From Azospirillum oleiclasticum (GTDB lineage: Bacteria > Pseudomonadota > Alphaproteobacteria > Azospirillales > Azospirillaceae), in the NCBI RefSeq assembly GCF_013423485.1, contig NZ_JABFFR010000001.1:496001-560000 (forward strand): DNA of 64,000 nt. The letters run 5' to 3'. This document shows, in pieces, positions 44,783 to 54,603 of this stretch; positions within the stretch are counted from its first letter, which is position 1; each line of letters opens with the position of its first letter. The notes beneath the pieces were generated by a model. The model searched no databases. It was not told where the DNA came from and saw nothing but the letters and a program-made list of their open reading frames with translations. The position numbers and the translations under genes were made by a program.

Positions 44783-47131
44783 GTGCCGGCGATAGCAACG
44801 GGCATCCTGTTCATCCTCATCGGCCTGGCCCTCGGCATCGGCGGGGTCTGGCTCGTCGCGCTCGGCGGGTCCTGGTACTACGCCGCAGCCGCCGTCGGCT
44901 TCCTGGCGACCGGCGCGCTGCTCGCGGCGCGGCGCAGCGCGTCCTTGTGGGTCTACGCGCTGCTGGTGGCCGGCACGCTGGTGTGGGCGTTTGCCGAGGT
45001 CGGTGTCGACTGGTGGCAGCTCGCCCCGCGCGGTGACGTGATCGTCGTCCTGGGCCTGTGGCTGCTGACGCCGTGGATCACCCGGCGGCTCGACCGCCCG
45101 GCCGCCGACCGGCCGCCGGCGGCGTGGCGCGGCGCCGGGGTGCCGCTCGCCCTGTCGCTGGCGGTGTCCGCGGCGGTGGCGCTCTATGCCTTCGCCTCAC
45201 CGCCGTCGCGTGACATCACCGGGCGGCTGCCCAGCGCGGCGGTCACGCCGGTGCCGGGCGATTACGGCGGCGTGCCGGCCGGGGAGTGGCACGCCTATGG
45301 GCGCAGCAACCTCGCCAACCGCTACTCGCCGCTCGACCAGATCGACAGCGGCAACGTGGACCGCCTGCAGGTCGCCTGGCACTACCACACCGGCGACGTC
45401 CGACGCCCAAGCGACCCGAACGAGACGACCTACGAGGTCACGCCCCTCATGGTCCGCGACACGCTCTACCTCTGCACCCCGCACAACTTCGTCATCGCGC
45501 TGGACGCGGAGACGGGTCGGGAGCGCTGGCGCTTCGATCCCAAGGTGCCCGACGACAGCAACCGCCAGCACCTCACCTGCCGCGGTGTCTCCTACCATGA
45601 GGCACAGGGGGCGGCGGCGGCCGAGTCCTGTGGCCGGCGCGTCTTCATGCCGACCGCCGACGCCCGGCTGATCGCGCTGGACGCCGGCACGGGGCGGGTC
45701 TGCCCCGGATTTGGCGAAAACGGGGCGGTGAACCTGTGGGCCGGCATGCCGCACAAGAAGCCGGGCTTCTACTACTCCACCTCGCCGCCGGTGGTGACGC
45801 GCGATCTGATCGTCATCGGCGGGGCCGTCAACGACAACGTGTCGGTGAACGAGCCATCGGGCGTGATCCGCGCCTATGACGTGCGCACGGGGGCCCTGGT
45901 CTGGAACTGGGATTCCGGCAACCCGGACGAGACGGCCCCGATCGCGCCCGGCGAGACCTACACCGAGAACTCCCCCAACGCCTGGACGACGATGAGCGCC
46001 GACGAGGATCTCGGTCTCGTGTACGTGCCGCTCGGCAACGCCCCGCCCGACCAGTTCGGCGGCAACCGCGGCCCCACCGTCGAGCGCTTCTCGTCGTCGG
46101 TCGTGGCGCTGGATCTCGCCACCGGGCAACTCCGCTGGGTGTTCCAGACCGTGCACCACGACCTGTGGGACATGGACGTGCCGGCCCAGCCCAGCCTGCT
46201 GGACGTGACCACCGACCGGGGCGTGGTGCCGGCCATCGTCGCGCCCACCAAGCAGGGCGACGTCTATGTGCTGGACCGCCGCACCGGCGAACCCATCCTG
46301 CCGGTGACGGAGCAGCCGGCCCCGCAGGGTGCCGTGCCGGGCGACCACACCGCGCCGACGCAGCCGACCTCCGCCCTCACCTTCAAACCGCCCCGCCCGC
46401 TGGAAGGGCGCGACATGTGGGGCGGCACGATGTTCGACCAGCTCGTCTGCCGCATCCGGTTCCGCCAGCTCCGCTACGACGGGCGCTACACGCCGCCCTC
46501 CGTCCAGGGATCGCTGATCCACCCCGGCAATTTCGGTGTCTTCAACTGGGGCGGCGTGGCGGTGGACCCGGTGCGGCAGGTGATGTTCGGAACGCCGGCC
46601 TATCTCGCCTTCGTCTCCCGCATGATCCCGCGCGAGAATCCCACCGAACGCTACGTGACCGACGGCGGGCTCGGGCTGAACGAGAATTTCGGCGCCCCCT
46701 ACGCGGTGGAGCTGAAGCCCTTCGTCTCGCCGCTGGGGCTGCCCTGCCAGGCACCGCCCTGGGGCTACGTCGCCGGGGCCGACCTGCGCACGGGCGAGGT
46801 CGCGTGGATGCGCCACAACGGCACGGTGCGCGACCGGTCGCCCGTTCCCCTGCCATTCGAAATGGGCGTGCCGGATCTCGGCGGGCCGGTGATCACCGCC
46901 GGCGGGGTGGCCTTCATCAGCGGCACCATCGATTACTACGTCCGCGCCTACGACGTCACCACCGGCGAGCGGCTGTGGGAGGACCGGCTGCCGGCCGGCG
47001 GGCAGGCGACGCCCATGACCTACCGCGGCCCCAGCGGGCGCCAATACCTCGTGGTGGTGGCGGGCGGCCACGGCTCGCTGGGCACCAAGGCCGGTGACAG
47101 CGTCATCGCCTATGCACTTCCAGCCAACTGA
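44783..47131 (+). CDS. gcd: membrane-bound PQQ-dependent glucose dehydrogenase
   Basis: Quinoprotein that oxidises glucose or related aldoses in the periplasm and passes electrons to ubiquinone. The 782 residues have five N-terminal membrane helices, then an eight-bladed propeller with GEWHAYGRSNLANRYSPLDQ, VTPLMVRDTLYLCTPHN, HHDLWDMDVPAQPSLLDV and MTYRGPSGRQYLVVVAGGHG. The GTG at 44783 follows AAGGAGG by seven bases. In related soil bacteria, this enzyme gives gluconic acid and phosphate solubilisation. PQQ synthesis genes are not in the window. Confidence 0.93.
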   Translation: MPAIATGILFILIGLALGIGGVWLVALGGSWYYAAAAVGFLATGALLAARRSASLWVYALLVAGTLVWAFAEVGVDWWQLAPRGDVIVVLGLWLLTPWITRRLDRPAADRPPAAWRGAGVPLALSLAVSAAVALYAFASPPSRDITGRLPSAAVTPVPGDYGGVPAGEWHAYGRSNLANRYSPLDQIDSGNVDRLQVAWHYHTGDVRRPSDPNETTYEVTPLMVRDTLYLCTPHNFVIALDAETGRERWRFDPKVPDDSNRQHLTCRGVSYHEAQGAAAAESCGRRVFMPTADARLIALDAGTGRVCPGFGENGAVNLWAGMPHKKPGFYYSTSPPVVTRDLIVIGGAVNDNVSVNEPSGVIRAYDVRTGALVWNWDSGNPDETAPIAPGETYTENSPNAWTTMSADEDLGLVYVPLGNAPPDQFGGNRGPTVERFSSSVVALDLATGQLRWVFQTVHHDLWDMDVPAQPSLLDVTTDRGVVPAIVAPTKQGDVYVLDRRTGEPILPVTEQPAPQGAVPGDHTAPTQPTSALTFKPPRPLEGRDMWGGTMFDQLVCRIRFRQLRYDGRYTPPSVQGSLIHPGNFGVFNWGGVAVDPVRQVMFGTPAYLAFVSRMIPRENPTERYVTDGGLGLNENFGAPYAVELKPFVSPLGLPCQAPPWGYVAGADLRTGEVAWMRHNGTVRDRSPVPLPFEMGVPDLGGPVITAGGVAFISGTIDYYVRAYDVTTGERLWEDRLPAGGQATPMTYRGPSGRQYLVVVAGGHGSLGTKAGDSVIAYALPAN

Positions 47132-47146
47132 TCCGGGAGCCAGCGC

Positions 47147-47320
47147 ATGCTGAAATGGGCCCTGATCTTCTTCGTCGTCTCCGTCGTGGCCGGTGCGCTC
47201 GGCTTTACCGGGATCTCCTCGGCCAGCCGGGGCATCGCCAAGGTGCTGTTCGGGATCGCGCTCGTCGTCTTCCTGATCTTCCTGGTGCTGGCGCTGCTGG
47301 CCGGTGAGCTCGTCTTCTGA
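47147..47320 (+). CDS. DUF1328 small membrane protein
   Basis: A 57-residue protein with two hydrophobic helices, starting [20 protein letters not shown] and containing [16 protein letters not shown], the DUF1328/YtjA pattern. The ATG is preceded by GGGAG. It lies 15 bp after the glucose dehydrogenase stop and is probably co-transcribed. Function is unknown; relatives often appear with stress genes. Confidence 0.88.
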   Translation: MLKWALIFFVVSVVAGALGFTGISSASRGIAKVLFGIALVVFLIFLVLALLAGELVF

Positions 47321-47472
47321 CGCCCGGCCGGGTCCGGGGACCGTGGACCGGCCACGCGGATGGGGTGGGTGGCACCACCAATGTCCACCGAACCCATCCC
47401 CGGTCGGGGAGTTGGACCGGATGCGGCCGCCATGCGGCCACGCCTTCCATCCTCCACCAACGGAGACCGGCC

Positions 47473-48411
47473 ATGAGAGCCATCGCAGCCATCCTGTGCC
47501 TGACCGCACCGGCCATCGCCTTCGCCCAACAGGGCCAGCCCCAACCAACGAACCGGACGGCACCGGCGGCCCAGACCACCGGGTCCGGGCAGGCCACCCA
47601 GCAGAACCAGCGGCCCCAGGTCGCCCAGCAATGCCTCGACCGGCTTCAGCAAGCTGACCAGCAGCTCGTCGAAACCGGCTACGGGGCGGCCGGACCGACC
47701 GGCTATTGGAGCCCCTACGGCGCCTACGGCATGGCGGCCGCACCGGCCACGAGCCCGACGGCACCCGGGGCCGGCTACGGAACGCTGAGTCCGCGCGGCG
47801 AGATGCGCTCGCTGATGAACGCCGGCTACATCCTGGCGATGAACGGCTACCGCGACGCCTGCGGCTCCGTCGTCTCGGCGGTCCAGGACATCCAGAAACG
47901 CTTCCAGACCGCCAGCGCATCGGGCGACCGGGACGCGACGCGGGCCTGGCGTGAGCGTTACCTCACCAGCTCGGTCCCGGTGACCGACGCCAAGGCGCCG
48001 GTGGCGATCGACCAGATCGTCGGCGCCGACATCCGCAACATGCGCGACGAGGATCTGGGCGACATCGAGGACGTCGTCCTGGGGCAGAACGGCAACATCA
48101 CCCACGTCCTGGTCGGGCGCGGCGGCTTCCTCGGCATCGGGGAGCAGCTGGTGCCGGTGCGCTGGAAGGACCTGCGGATGACCACCGCCCCTTACCAGGA
48201 CACCTTCGTCCTGAACGTTTCGGAGAACGCGTTCGACGACGCGCCCGCCGTGGACGCCAACGCCGCCCGGCAGCTCGCCCAGGGCGACCTGTCCACGCAG
48301 GTGGACCGGTTCTGGAACCAGAGGCTGGCCCAGGGCGGAACGCAGAGCCAGGGAGCGGCCGGCACCAGCGGCGGCGCGCCCGCCGGGTCCGCAGCTGGAC
48401 AAAGCCAATGA
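47473..48411 (+). CDS. secreted PRC-barrel protein
   Basis: A 312-residue periplasmic protein. The signal peptide (RAIAAILCLTAPAIAFA, then QQGQ) is followed by a Gln-rich linker, a helical region (LQQADQQLVETGYG, MNAGYILAMNGYRDACGSVV) and one PRC-barrel domain at about residues 175-235 (IDQIVGADIRNMRDEDLGDI, VLVGRGGFLGIGEQLVPVRW). The end is low complexity. PRC-barrels bind proteins or RNA in other contexts; the role here is unknown. It shares its barrel with the gene at 57963. Confidence 0.85.
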   Translation: MRAIAAILCLTAPAIAFAQQGQPQPTNRTAPAAQTTGSGQATQQNQRPQVAQQCLDRLQQADQQLVETGYGAAGPTGYWSPYGAYGMAAAPATSPTAPGAGYGTLSPRGEMRSLMNAGYILAMNGYRDACGSVVSAVQDIQKRFQTASASGDRDATRAWRERYLTSSVPVTDAKAPVAIDQIVGADIRNMRDEDLGDIEDVVLGQNGNITHVLVGRGGFLGIGEQLVPVRWKDLRMTTAPYQDTFVLNVSENAFDDAPAVDANAARQLAQGDLSTQVDRFWNQRLAQGGTQSQGAAGTSGGAPAGSAAGQSQ

Positions 48412-48459
48412 CGGGTCACCGGTGACGACCGGCCCGACCGAACGATTCGGGAGGAAACC

Positions 48460-48999
48460 ATGGAACGCATCGTCCTGACCACCGTGGCCGCCGTGGCGCT
48501 GATCGGCGCCGGCGCGGCCGGCGCCCAGCAGCCCCCGTCCCTCGGCTGGGGCGGTGCCGGCCCCACCCCGGGGCCGGCACCCACCAGCGGCGCCGCCGGC
48601 GAGGAGTTCGGCTACGCCCCACGCGATTACAACGGCAGCATCGATCCGAACCGCCGAGACGTCCCGGCCGGTTCCTCCGGCCGCACGATGACATCGCCGA
48701 GCGCGGGCCCGGGGGGCCAAGGCTTCTCCGGCAGCGGCGGCGCGACCGGTGGCGACCGGGTGATCGCGCGCCTGGACGGCGTGTCCGGCCTCGACCGGCG
48801 GGCGGGCCCGTCACGGACCCAGCTCGAACTCCGGCAGACGGCGCTGCTCAACACGCTGGCCTCGCTCGACCGCGTCGAAGCGGTCCGCAACCTGCGCCGC
48901 GACGGTGAACGCTATTACGCCGACGCCCTGACGAGAGGCGGCGGCTGGCAGACGGTCGAGATGGACCCCTATGCCGGCACCATCTCGACCGTGCGCTGA
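48460..48999 (+). CDS. secreted hypothetical protein
   Basis: A 179-residue protein with a signal peptide (IVLTTVAAVALIGAGAAGA, then QQPP). The middle is Gly/Pro/Ser-rich and low complexity. A C-terminal domain of about 70 residues follows (ALLNTLASLDRVEAVRNLRR, YYADALTRGGGWQTVEMDPY) that looks like a small PepSY-like fold. The ATG is preceded by GGGAGGAAA. It is 48 bp after the PRC-barrel gene, in the same direction. I assign no function. Confidence 0.7.
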   Translation: MERIVLTTVAAVALIGAGAAGAQQPPSLGWGGAGPTPGPAPTSGAAGEEFGYAPRDYNGSIDPNRRDVPAGSSGRTMTSPSAGPGGQGFSGSGGATGGDRVIARLDGVSGLDRRAGPSRTQLELRQTALLNTLASLDRVEAVRNLRRDGERYYADALTRGGGWQTVEMDPYAGTISTVR

Positions 49000-49077
49000 C
49001 GCGGCCGATCCCGGCGGCGGGAGCATCGCCGCCGGTTCCCCGTTGTCCGGACAGGGCTCGACAGCCGGGGGTGCACC

Positions 49078-52000
49078 ATGATCGTCGGGTGGGCGGTTCT
49101 GGCCGTTTCGCTGTCCTACATCGGCGTCCTGTTCGCCATCGCGCACCACGGCGACCGGGCCGCGCGGCGCCGCGGGCGGCCGGCCGTCCGGCCCGTGGTG
49201 TACGCCCTGTCGCTCGCCGTCTACTGCACGACCTGGACCTTCTACGGCAGCGTCGGCCTGGCTGCCACCACCGGCTATGGATTCCTGCCGGTTTATGTCG
49301 GCCCGATCCTGCTGTTCACGCTGGGCTGGCCGCTGCTCCACCGGATCGTGCGGATCTCCAAGGCGCAGAACATCACCTCCGTCGCCGACTTCATCGCCGC
49401 GCGCTATGGCAAGAGCCACCGGGTGGCGGCGGCCGTCGCCATCGTCGCCGTCGTCGGCACGGTGCCCTACATCGCCTTGCAACTGAAGGCCGTGTCCGCG
49501 AGCTACGCGGTGCTCCTGCAATACCCGGAGGTCGTGCCGCTCCCCAAAGGACCCGCTGACGTGCCCTGGCGCGACACCGCGCTGGTCGCCGCGATTGTCT
49601 TCGCGCTCTTCGCGATCCTGTTCGGCACGCGGCGCGTCGACGCCACCGAGCATCACGAGGGCATGATCCTCGCCATCGCGGCGGAGGCGGTGATGAAACT
49701 GGTGGCCTTCCTGGCCGTCGGGACCTTCGTCACCTGGGGACTGTTCGATGGCCCCGCCGACCTGGCGAACCTTGTCACGGCCGAGGCCGGTCTGAGGCAG
49801 CTCTTCGGCCGCGGGATCGACGGCGGGCAGTGGCTGACCGTCAGCATGCTTTCGGCACTGGCGATCCTCGGCCTGCCGCGCATGTTCCACGTCGCCATCG
49901 TGGAGAACGACAACGAGGCGAACATCCGCGTCGCCACCTGGCTGTTTCCCGCCTATCTGCTCGCCATCAACCTGTTCGTGATCCCCATCGCCGCCGCCGG
50001 CCTCCTGCTGTTCCCGGAGGGGACGGTGGACCCGGATGTCTTCGTGCTCGCCCTGCCCATGGCGGGGCAGCAGCAGCTGCTCACCATCATCGCCTTCATC
50101 GGCGGTTTGTCGGCGGCCACCGGCATGGTGATCGTGTCGTCGGTCGCGGTCAGCATCATGGTCAGCAACGACCTGATCATGCCGGTGCTGCTGCGCCGCG
50201 TGCGGCGGGGGGCGCCCGACCGGGCGGACATGCGCAACCTGATCCTGTGGATCCGGCGGGCGACCATTGTGGCAATGCTGCTGCTCGCCTACCTGTATTT
50301 CCGCGTGGCCGGCAACGCCTTCCCACTCGCCTCCATCGGCCTCATCAGCCTCGCCGCGGTCGCCCAGTTCGCGCCGGCGCTGATCGGCGGGTTGGTGTGG
50401 CGCGGCGCCACCAGCGCCGGCGCCTTCTGGGGCGTGGCGACGGGCGTCCTGGTGTGGGCCTACACGCTGCTCCTGCCGTCATTCGCCGAGGCCGGCTGGG
50501 TCCCGCGCTCGATGATGGAGGTTGGACTGGGCTACGGCCTGCTGATGCCTCAACAGCTCTTCGGGGTGCGGTTCGACCCGCTGGTGCACGGGGTGGTGTG
50601 GAGCCTGATGGTGAACACCGTCACCTTCGTCGCGGTGTCGCTGCGCACCGTCCCGCGACCCATCGAACGGCTGCAGGCCAGCGCCTTCATGGATCCCGCA
50701 CCCGATTGGGGCCGGACGGTCGCGACGCCGCGCAACGGCTCGGTCACCATGGCGGAGTTGCAGGCCGTCGCCATCCGCTACCTCGGCGCTGAGCGGGCCG
50801 GCCACGCCTTCGGGGAGTTCGCCGGTCCGCCGTCGGACACCGCGGCCGACCTGTCTCTGGTCCGCCGCACCGAACGGCTGCTGGCGAGCGCCATCGGCGC
50901 CTCGTCGGCACGGCTGGTGTTGGCCCTGGTGCTGGAGCGGCGCAACCTCGACCAAGGCAACGCCCTACGCCTGCTGGACGACGCCTCGGCGGCCATCCAG
51001 TACAACCGCGACCTGCTGCAGACGACCATCGAGAACGTGGCGCAGGGCATCGCCGTGTTCGACAAGGATCTGGGCCTCGTCTGCTGGAACCAGCAATTCC
51101 GGCGCCTGCTCGACCTTCCGGGCGATCGGGTGGGCATCGGCGCCGGGCTGACGGACCTGCTGCGCGTCGGCGCGTCGCGCGGCGACTTCGGCCCCGGCGA
51201 CGCGGAGGATCTCGTCGCCCGTGAAACGGACCGCTTCCTGGCGAGCATCACCGTGGCCGTCGAGCACCGCCGGCCGGACGGCGCGGTGCTGGAGATGCGG
51301 ACCAGCCGGATGCCGGGCGGCGGCTATGTGACGACCTGGTCCGACATCACCGAACGCGTGCGCGCGGCCGCCACGCTGGCGTCCGCCAACGCCGAGCTGG
51401 AGCGCCGCGTGCGCGAGCGCACGGCCGAGCTGGCCGGGGCCAAGACGGTGGCCGAAACCGCCAACCGCGACAAGACCCGCTTCCTCGCCGCGGCCAGCCA
51501 CGACCTGCTGCAACCGCTGAACGCGGCGCGGCTCTACGCTTCCAGCCTGCTCGAACGACAGGGCGGCGGCCCCGACGCGACGCTTGCGGGCAAGCTGGAC
51601 ACCGCCCTGGCCGCCGTGGAGGAACTGTTGGGCGAGCTGCTGGACATCTCCAAGCTGGACGCCGGCGCCGTGATGCCGGAGCGGAGCGGCATCCGGCTGG
51701 ACGCCCTTTTCTCCGCCCTGTCGGTGGGGTTCGCACCGCTGGCGGAGCGCAGGGGGCTGCGTCTGCGCGTCGTGCCGAGCGGACTGACGGTGGAGAGCGA
51801 CTGGCGACTGCTGCACCGGATGCTCCAGAACCTGCTGTCGAACGCCATCCGCTACACGCCGGAGGGGCGGGTTCTGATGGGGGCCCGCCGCAGCGGCGAC
51901 CGGGTGCGGATCCAGGTCTGGGACACCGGCGTCGGCATCCCGCCGGATCGGCAGGCCCTCGTCTTCAAGGAATTCCAGCGCTACGCCGATGCGCCCGGCG

Positions 52001-52563
52001 TGCAGCATGGGTTGGGGCTTGGCCTGTCCATCGTGGAGCGCATTGCTCGCATGCTCGACCACCCCGTGTCCCTGCGATCCCGGCTGGGACGGGGGACGCT
52101 GTTCGAGGTCCGGGTGCCCCTCGGCACCCCCGCCGCCATACCGTCGGATGCGGCGGCCCCCGCACGCAGTCCGGCGACGGTGGAGCAGGGCACCGTGCTG
52201 TGCCTGGACAACGACGCCAGCATCCTCGATGCCATGCGGACCCTGCACGGCGGCTGGGGCTACCGGATCGTCACCGCGGCCAACCTGTCGGAGGCCAAGG
52301 CGGCCATCGGGAGGGAAGCGCCGTCCCTGATCATCGTCGATGTCCATCTCGGCGGCGGCAAGGACGGCATCGCCAGCCTCGCCGAGTTGCGGCGGCGCCT
52401 GGACCCGGTCCCACCGGCCATCGTGGTGACGGCCGATCGCGGTGACGACGTCAAGGCGCGGGCCCGGACGGCGGGCGTGCCGCTGCTGAACAAGCCGCTC
52501 CGCCCCGCGGCGCTGCGCACGCTGATGCGCCGGCTACTGACCGCGCGGCGCGCTGCCGAGTGA
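49078..52563 (+). CDS. CbrA-like hybrid sensor kinase with sodium/solute symporter domain
   Basis: An 1161-residue hybrid kinase. Residues 1 to about 520 form an SLC5/SSS-type transporter with about 13 helices (YALSLAVYCTTWTFYGSVGL, FIAARYGKSHRVAAAVAIV). A PAS domain starts near 644 (IENVAQGIAVFDKDLGLVCW). A coiled coil leads to HisKA (RFLAAASHDLLQPLNAARLY, His near 808), then an ATPase (MLQNLLSNAIRY, DTGVGIP, GLGLGLSIV) and a C-terminal receiver from about 1038 (LCLDNDASILDAMR, Asp in IIVDVHLGGG, Lys in NKPLRP). Architecture matches CbrA/NahK-like sensors of nutrient state. It converges on a LuxR-type regulator gene. Confidence 0.92.
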   Translation: MIVGWAVLAVSLSYIGVLFAIAHHGDRAARRRGRPAVRPVVYALSLAVYCTTWTFYGSVGLAATTGYGFLPVYVGPILLFTLGWPLLHRIVRISKAQNITSVADFIAARYGKSHRVAAAVAIVAVVGTVPYIALQLKAVSASYAVLLQYPEVVPLPKGPADVPWRDTALVAAIVFALFAILFGTRRVDATEHHEGMILAIAAEAVMKLVAFLAVGTFVTWGLFDGPADLANLVTAEAGLRQLFGRGIDGGQWLTVSMLSALAILGLPRMFHVAIVENDNEANIRVATWLFPAYLLAINLFVIPIAAAGLLLFPEGTVDPDVFVLALPMAGQQQLLTIIAFIGGLSAATGMVIVSSVAVSIMVSNDLIMPVLLRRVRRGAPDRADMRNLILWIRRATIVAMLLLAYLYFRVAGNAFPLASIGLISLAAVAQFAPALIGGLVWRGATSAGAFWGVATGVLVWAYTLLLPSFAEAGWVPRSMMEVGLGYGLLMPQQLFGVRFDPLVHGVVWSLMVNTVTFVAVSLRTVPRPIERLQASAFMDPAPDWGRTVATPRNGSVTMAELQAVAIRYLGAERAGHAFGEFAGPPSDTAADLSLVRRTERLLASAIGASSARLVLALVLERRNLDQGNALRLLDDASAAIQYNRDLLQTTIENVAQGIAVFDKDLGLVCWNQQFRRLLDLPGDRVGIGAGLTDLLRVGASRGDFGPGDAEDLVARETDRFLASITVAVEHRRPDGAVLEMRTSRMPGGGYVTTWSDITERVRAAATLASANAELERRVRERTAELAGAKTVAETANRDKTRFLAAASHDLLQPLNAARLYASSLLERQGGGPDATLAGKLDTALAAVEELLGELLDISKLDAGAVMPERSGIRLDALFSALSVGFAPLAERRGLRLRVVPSGLTVESDWRLLHRMLQNLLSNAIRYTPEGRVLMGARRSGDRVRIQVWDTGVGIPPDRQALVFKEFQRYADAPGVQHGLGLGLSIVERIARMLDHPVSLRSRLGRGTLFEVRVPLGTPAAIPSDAAAPARSPATVEQGTVLCLDNDASILDAMRTLHGGWGYRIVTAANLSEAKAAIGREAPSLIIVDVHLGGGKDGIASLAELRRRLDPVPPAIVVTADRGDDVKARARTAGVPLLNKPLRPAALRTLMRRLLTARRAAE

Positions 52564-52571
52564 GCCGGCCG

Positions 52572-53252
52572 CTACACCTCGGAGGCGGCGCGGCGGATCG
52601 CCTCCTGCGGGGCGTTCACCTCGTCGGCGAGCTGCCGGGCGAGGATGACGGCCTGGGTGCGGCTGGTCACGCCGAGCTTCTGGAGGATCGCCGAGACATG
52701 GGCTTTCACAGTCCCTTCGGAGACGCCGAGCTCGTAGGCGATCTGCTTGTTCAGCTTCCCGTCGTGCAGCATCATCAGAACCCGCAGTTGCTGCGGCGTC
52801 AGTGTCGCGACACAGGCGCCGACCGCGGCGTCCTCACCGGGCCGGACGGTGTCGAGGTCGATGCCGGGCGGGAGCCAGGTCTCTCCCGCCAGCAGAGCCC
52901 GCAGCGCCATGCGCATCTCCTCCGACCGGGTCGATTTCGGGATGTAGCCGGAGGCGCCCGCCTCCATCGCCCGGCGCATCACGCCCGGCTCCTCGTTCGC
53001 GGAGATCACCGCGACCGGCAACTCGGGGTGGTTCTGGCAGAGATGGATGAGGCCTGCGAATCCCTGCATCCCCGGCATGTTCAGATCGAGCAGGACAAGG
53101 TCCGTCTCGCGCTCCGCCGCAAGGGCGTCGGTGACGCCCTCCAACGTGCTCGCCTCCACGATCTCCGCATCCGGCTCGACGCCCGCGATCGCCAGCCGCA
53201 GCGCGTCGCGGAACATCGGATGGTCGTCGGCGACGACGATGCGCTTGTCCAT
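52572..53252 (-). CDS. LuxR/NarL-type response regulator
   Basis: A 226-residue regulator with an N-terminal receiver (IVVADDHPMFRDALRLAI, Asp in LVLLDLNMPGMQGF, Lys in YIPKSTRSEEM) and a C-terminal LuxR helix-turn-helix (LTPQQLRVLMMLHDGKLNKQ, GVSEGTVKAHVSAILQKLGV). The ATG at 53252 starts at the receiver and follows GAGGGT; earlier in-frame ATGs add 22-44 residues without homology. It is convergent with the hybrid kinase, 8 bp apart, and may be its partner, which is inference. Confidence 0.92.
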   Translation of the reverse strand: MDKRIVVADDHPMFRDALRLAIAGVEPDAEIVEASTLEGVTDALAAERETDLVLLDLNMPGMQGFAGLIHLCQNHPELPVAVISANEEPGVMRRAMEAGASGYIPKSTRSEEMRMALRALLAGETWLPPGIDLDTVRPGEDAAVGACVATLTPQQLRVLMMLHDGKLNKQIAYELGVSEGTVKAHVSAILQKLGVTSRTQAVILARQLADEVNAPQEAIRRAASEV

Positions 53253-53450
53253 ACCCTCGACCCTCGCCGGCGACCGGAAAGGTTCCATTCCAGCCGCGTA
53301 AACCATAGTCAAATGGTCGGCCCCGCCATAGGGCGTTAGCTTTCTCATCGGAGAGAACAGTCCCGGCCCCGCAAACCGCAGCACGCCATAGCGCTACTGC
53401 GAACGGGCAGGCCTTGGCCCGGCAGGCGGGACGGCACGCAAGGACAAGCG

Positions 53451-54545
53451 ATGGAACGGCGCGAATTCCTGACGGCCGCCGGCCTCGGGCTGGGCGGGAG
53501 CATGCTCGCGGCACCGCTGCCGGCGGCGGGCGGGACGGCCCGCTGGGACATGGTCATGGGTTTTCCCGACAGCATGGACATCCTCCACGCCGGGGCCGGG
53601 CGGCTGGCCGGCCGCGTCGCCGCCCTCACCCGCGGCGCCCTGCGCATCGACGTCCGGCCGGCCGGGACGCTGGTTCCGGAAACCGCTGTCCTCGACGCGG
53701 TGTCCAGGGGTGACGCCGCGATGGGGTTCACCGCCAGCCACCAGTTCCTCGACCGCTCACCGGCGCTCGCCTTCGACACCGGCGTTCCCTTCGGGCTCAA
53801 CGCCCGCCAGCAGAACGCCTGGATGCAGCACGGCGGCGGGCTCGACCTGATCCGCGAGACGCTGGCCGACCACGGTGTGGTGCCGTTCCCGGCCGGGCAC
53901 ACGGGCACCCAGATGGGCGGCTGGTTCCGGCGCGAGATCCAGACGATGGAGGATTTCAACGGCCTGCAATTCCGCGTGGCCGGTATCGCCAGGGACATCC
54001 TGGTCCGGCTGCGGGCCGTGCCCCAGACCCTCGGCGACCGCGATCTCGGTCCCGCCCTGGCAGCCGGCACGATCGATGCGGGGGAGTGGGGCGGCCCGCA
54101 CGACGACCTGCGCCTCGGTCTGCACCGGGCGGCGCGCTTCTACTATTACCCCAGCTTCTGGGGGGGGAACGCCCAGCTCTCCTGCTACGTGAACCGTCGG
54201 ACCTGGGAGAACCTGCCGACAGACCAGCGGGCGGCGCTGAAGGCGGCCTGCGCCGAGACCAGCCTGTGGATCACCAGCCGTTACGATGCCTGGAACCCGC
54301 CGGCGCTGAAACGACTGCTGGCCGAGGGCGCCCTGCTGCGCCCCTTCGGCCTCGACATCCTGCGTGCCGCCTATCAGGCGACCGAGGACCATCTGGCATC
54401 GCTCGCCGCCGGCGACCCGCAATTCCGCAAGGTCCACGATTCCTGGAAGCCGTTCCGCGACGACCAGCAGCTCTGGTTCCGCATCGCCGAGAACAGCTTC
54501 GACCGCTTCGTTTCCATGGTCTCCGCCGAGCGGAACCGGAACTAG
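53451..54545 (+). CDS. TRAP transporter substrate-binding protein (DctP family)
   Basis: A 364-residue periplasmic binding protein. A twin-arginine-like signal (ERREFLTAAGLGLGGSMLAA) precedes a DctP domain. VRPAGTLVPETAVLDAVSRG, QTMEDFNGLQFRVAGIARDI and CYVNRRTWENLPTDQRAALK fit TRAP receptors for monocarboxylates, including 2-oxo acids. No dctQ or dctM membrane genes are adjacent, so it is an orphan here. It may deliver a ligand to a distant transporter, or sense for the neighbouring two-component genes. Confidence 0.85.
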   Translation: MERREFLTAAGLGLGGSMLAAPLPAAGGTARWDMVMGFPDSMDILHAGAGRLAGRVAALTRGALRIDVRPAGTLVPETAVLDAVSRGDAAMGFTASHQFLDRSPALAFDTGVPFGLNARQQNAWMQHGGGLDLIRETLADHGVVPFPAGHTGTQMGGWFRREIQTMEDFNGLQFRVAGIARDILVRLRAVPQTLGDRDLGPALAAGTIDAGEWGGPHDDLRLGLHRAARFYYYPSFWGGNAQLSCYVNRRTWENLPTDQRAALKAACAETSLWITSRYDAWNPPALKRLLAEGALLRPFGLDILRAAYQATEDHLASLAAGDPQFRKVHDSWKPFRDDQQLWFRIAENSFDRFVSMVSAERNRN

Positions 54546-54603
54546 GGAGGAGGCGGCACGCCACCCGCTCACGCGGCGGCGTCCACCGGACAAGGAGCGC
54601 ATC

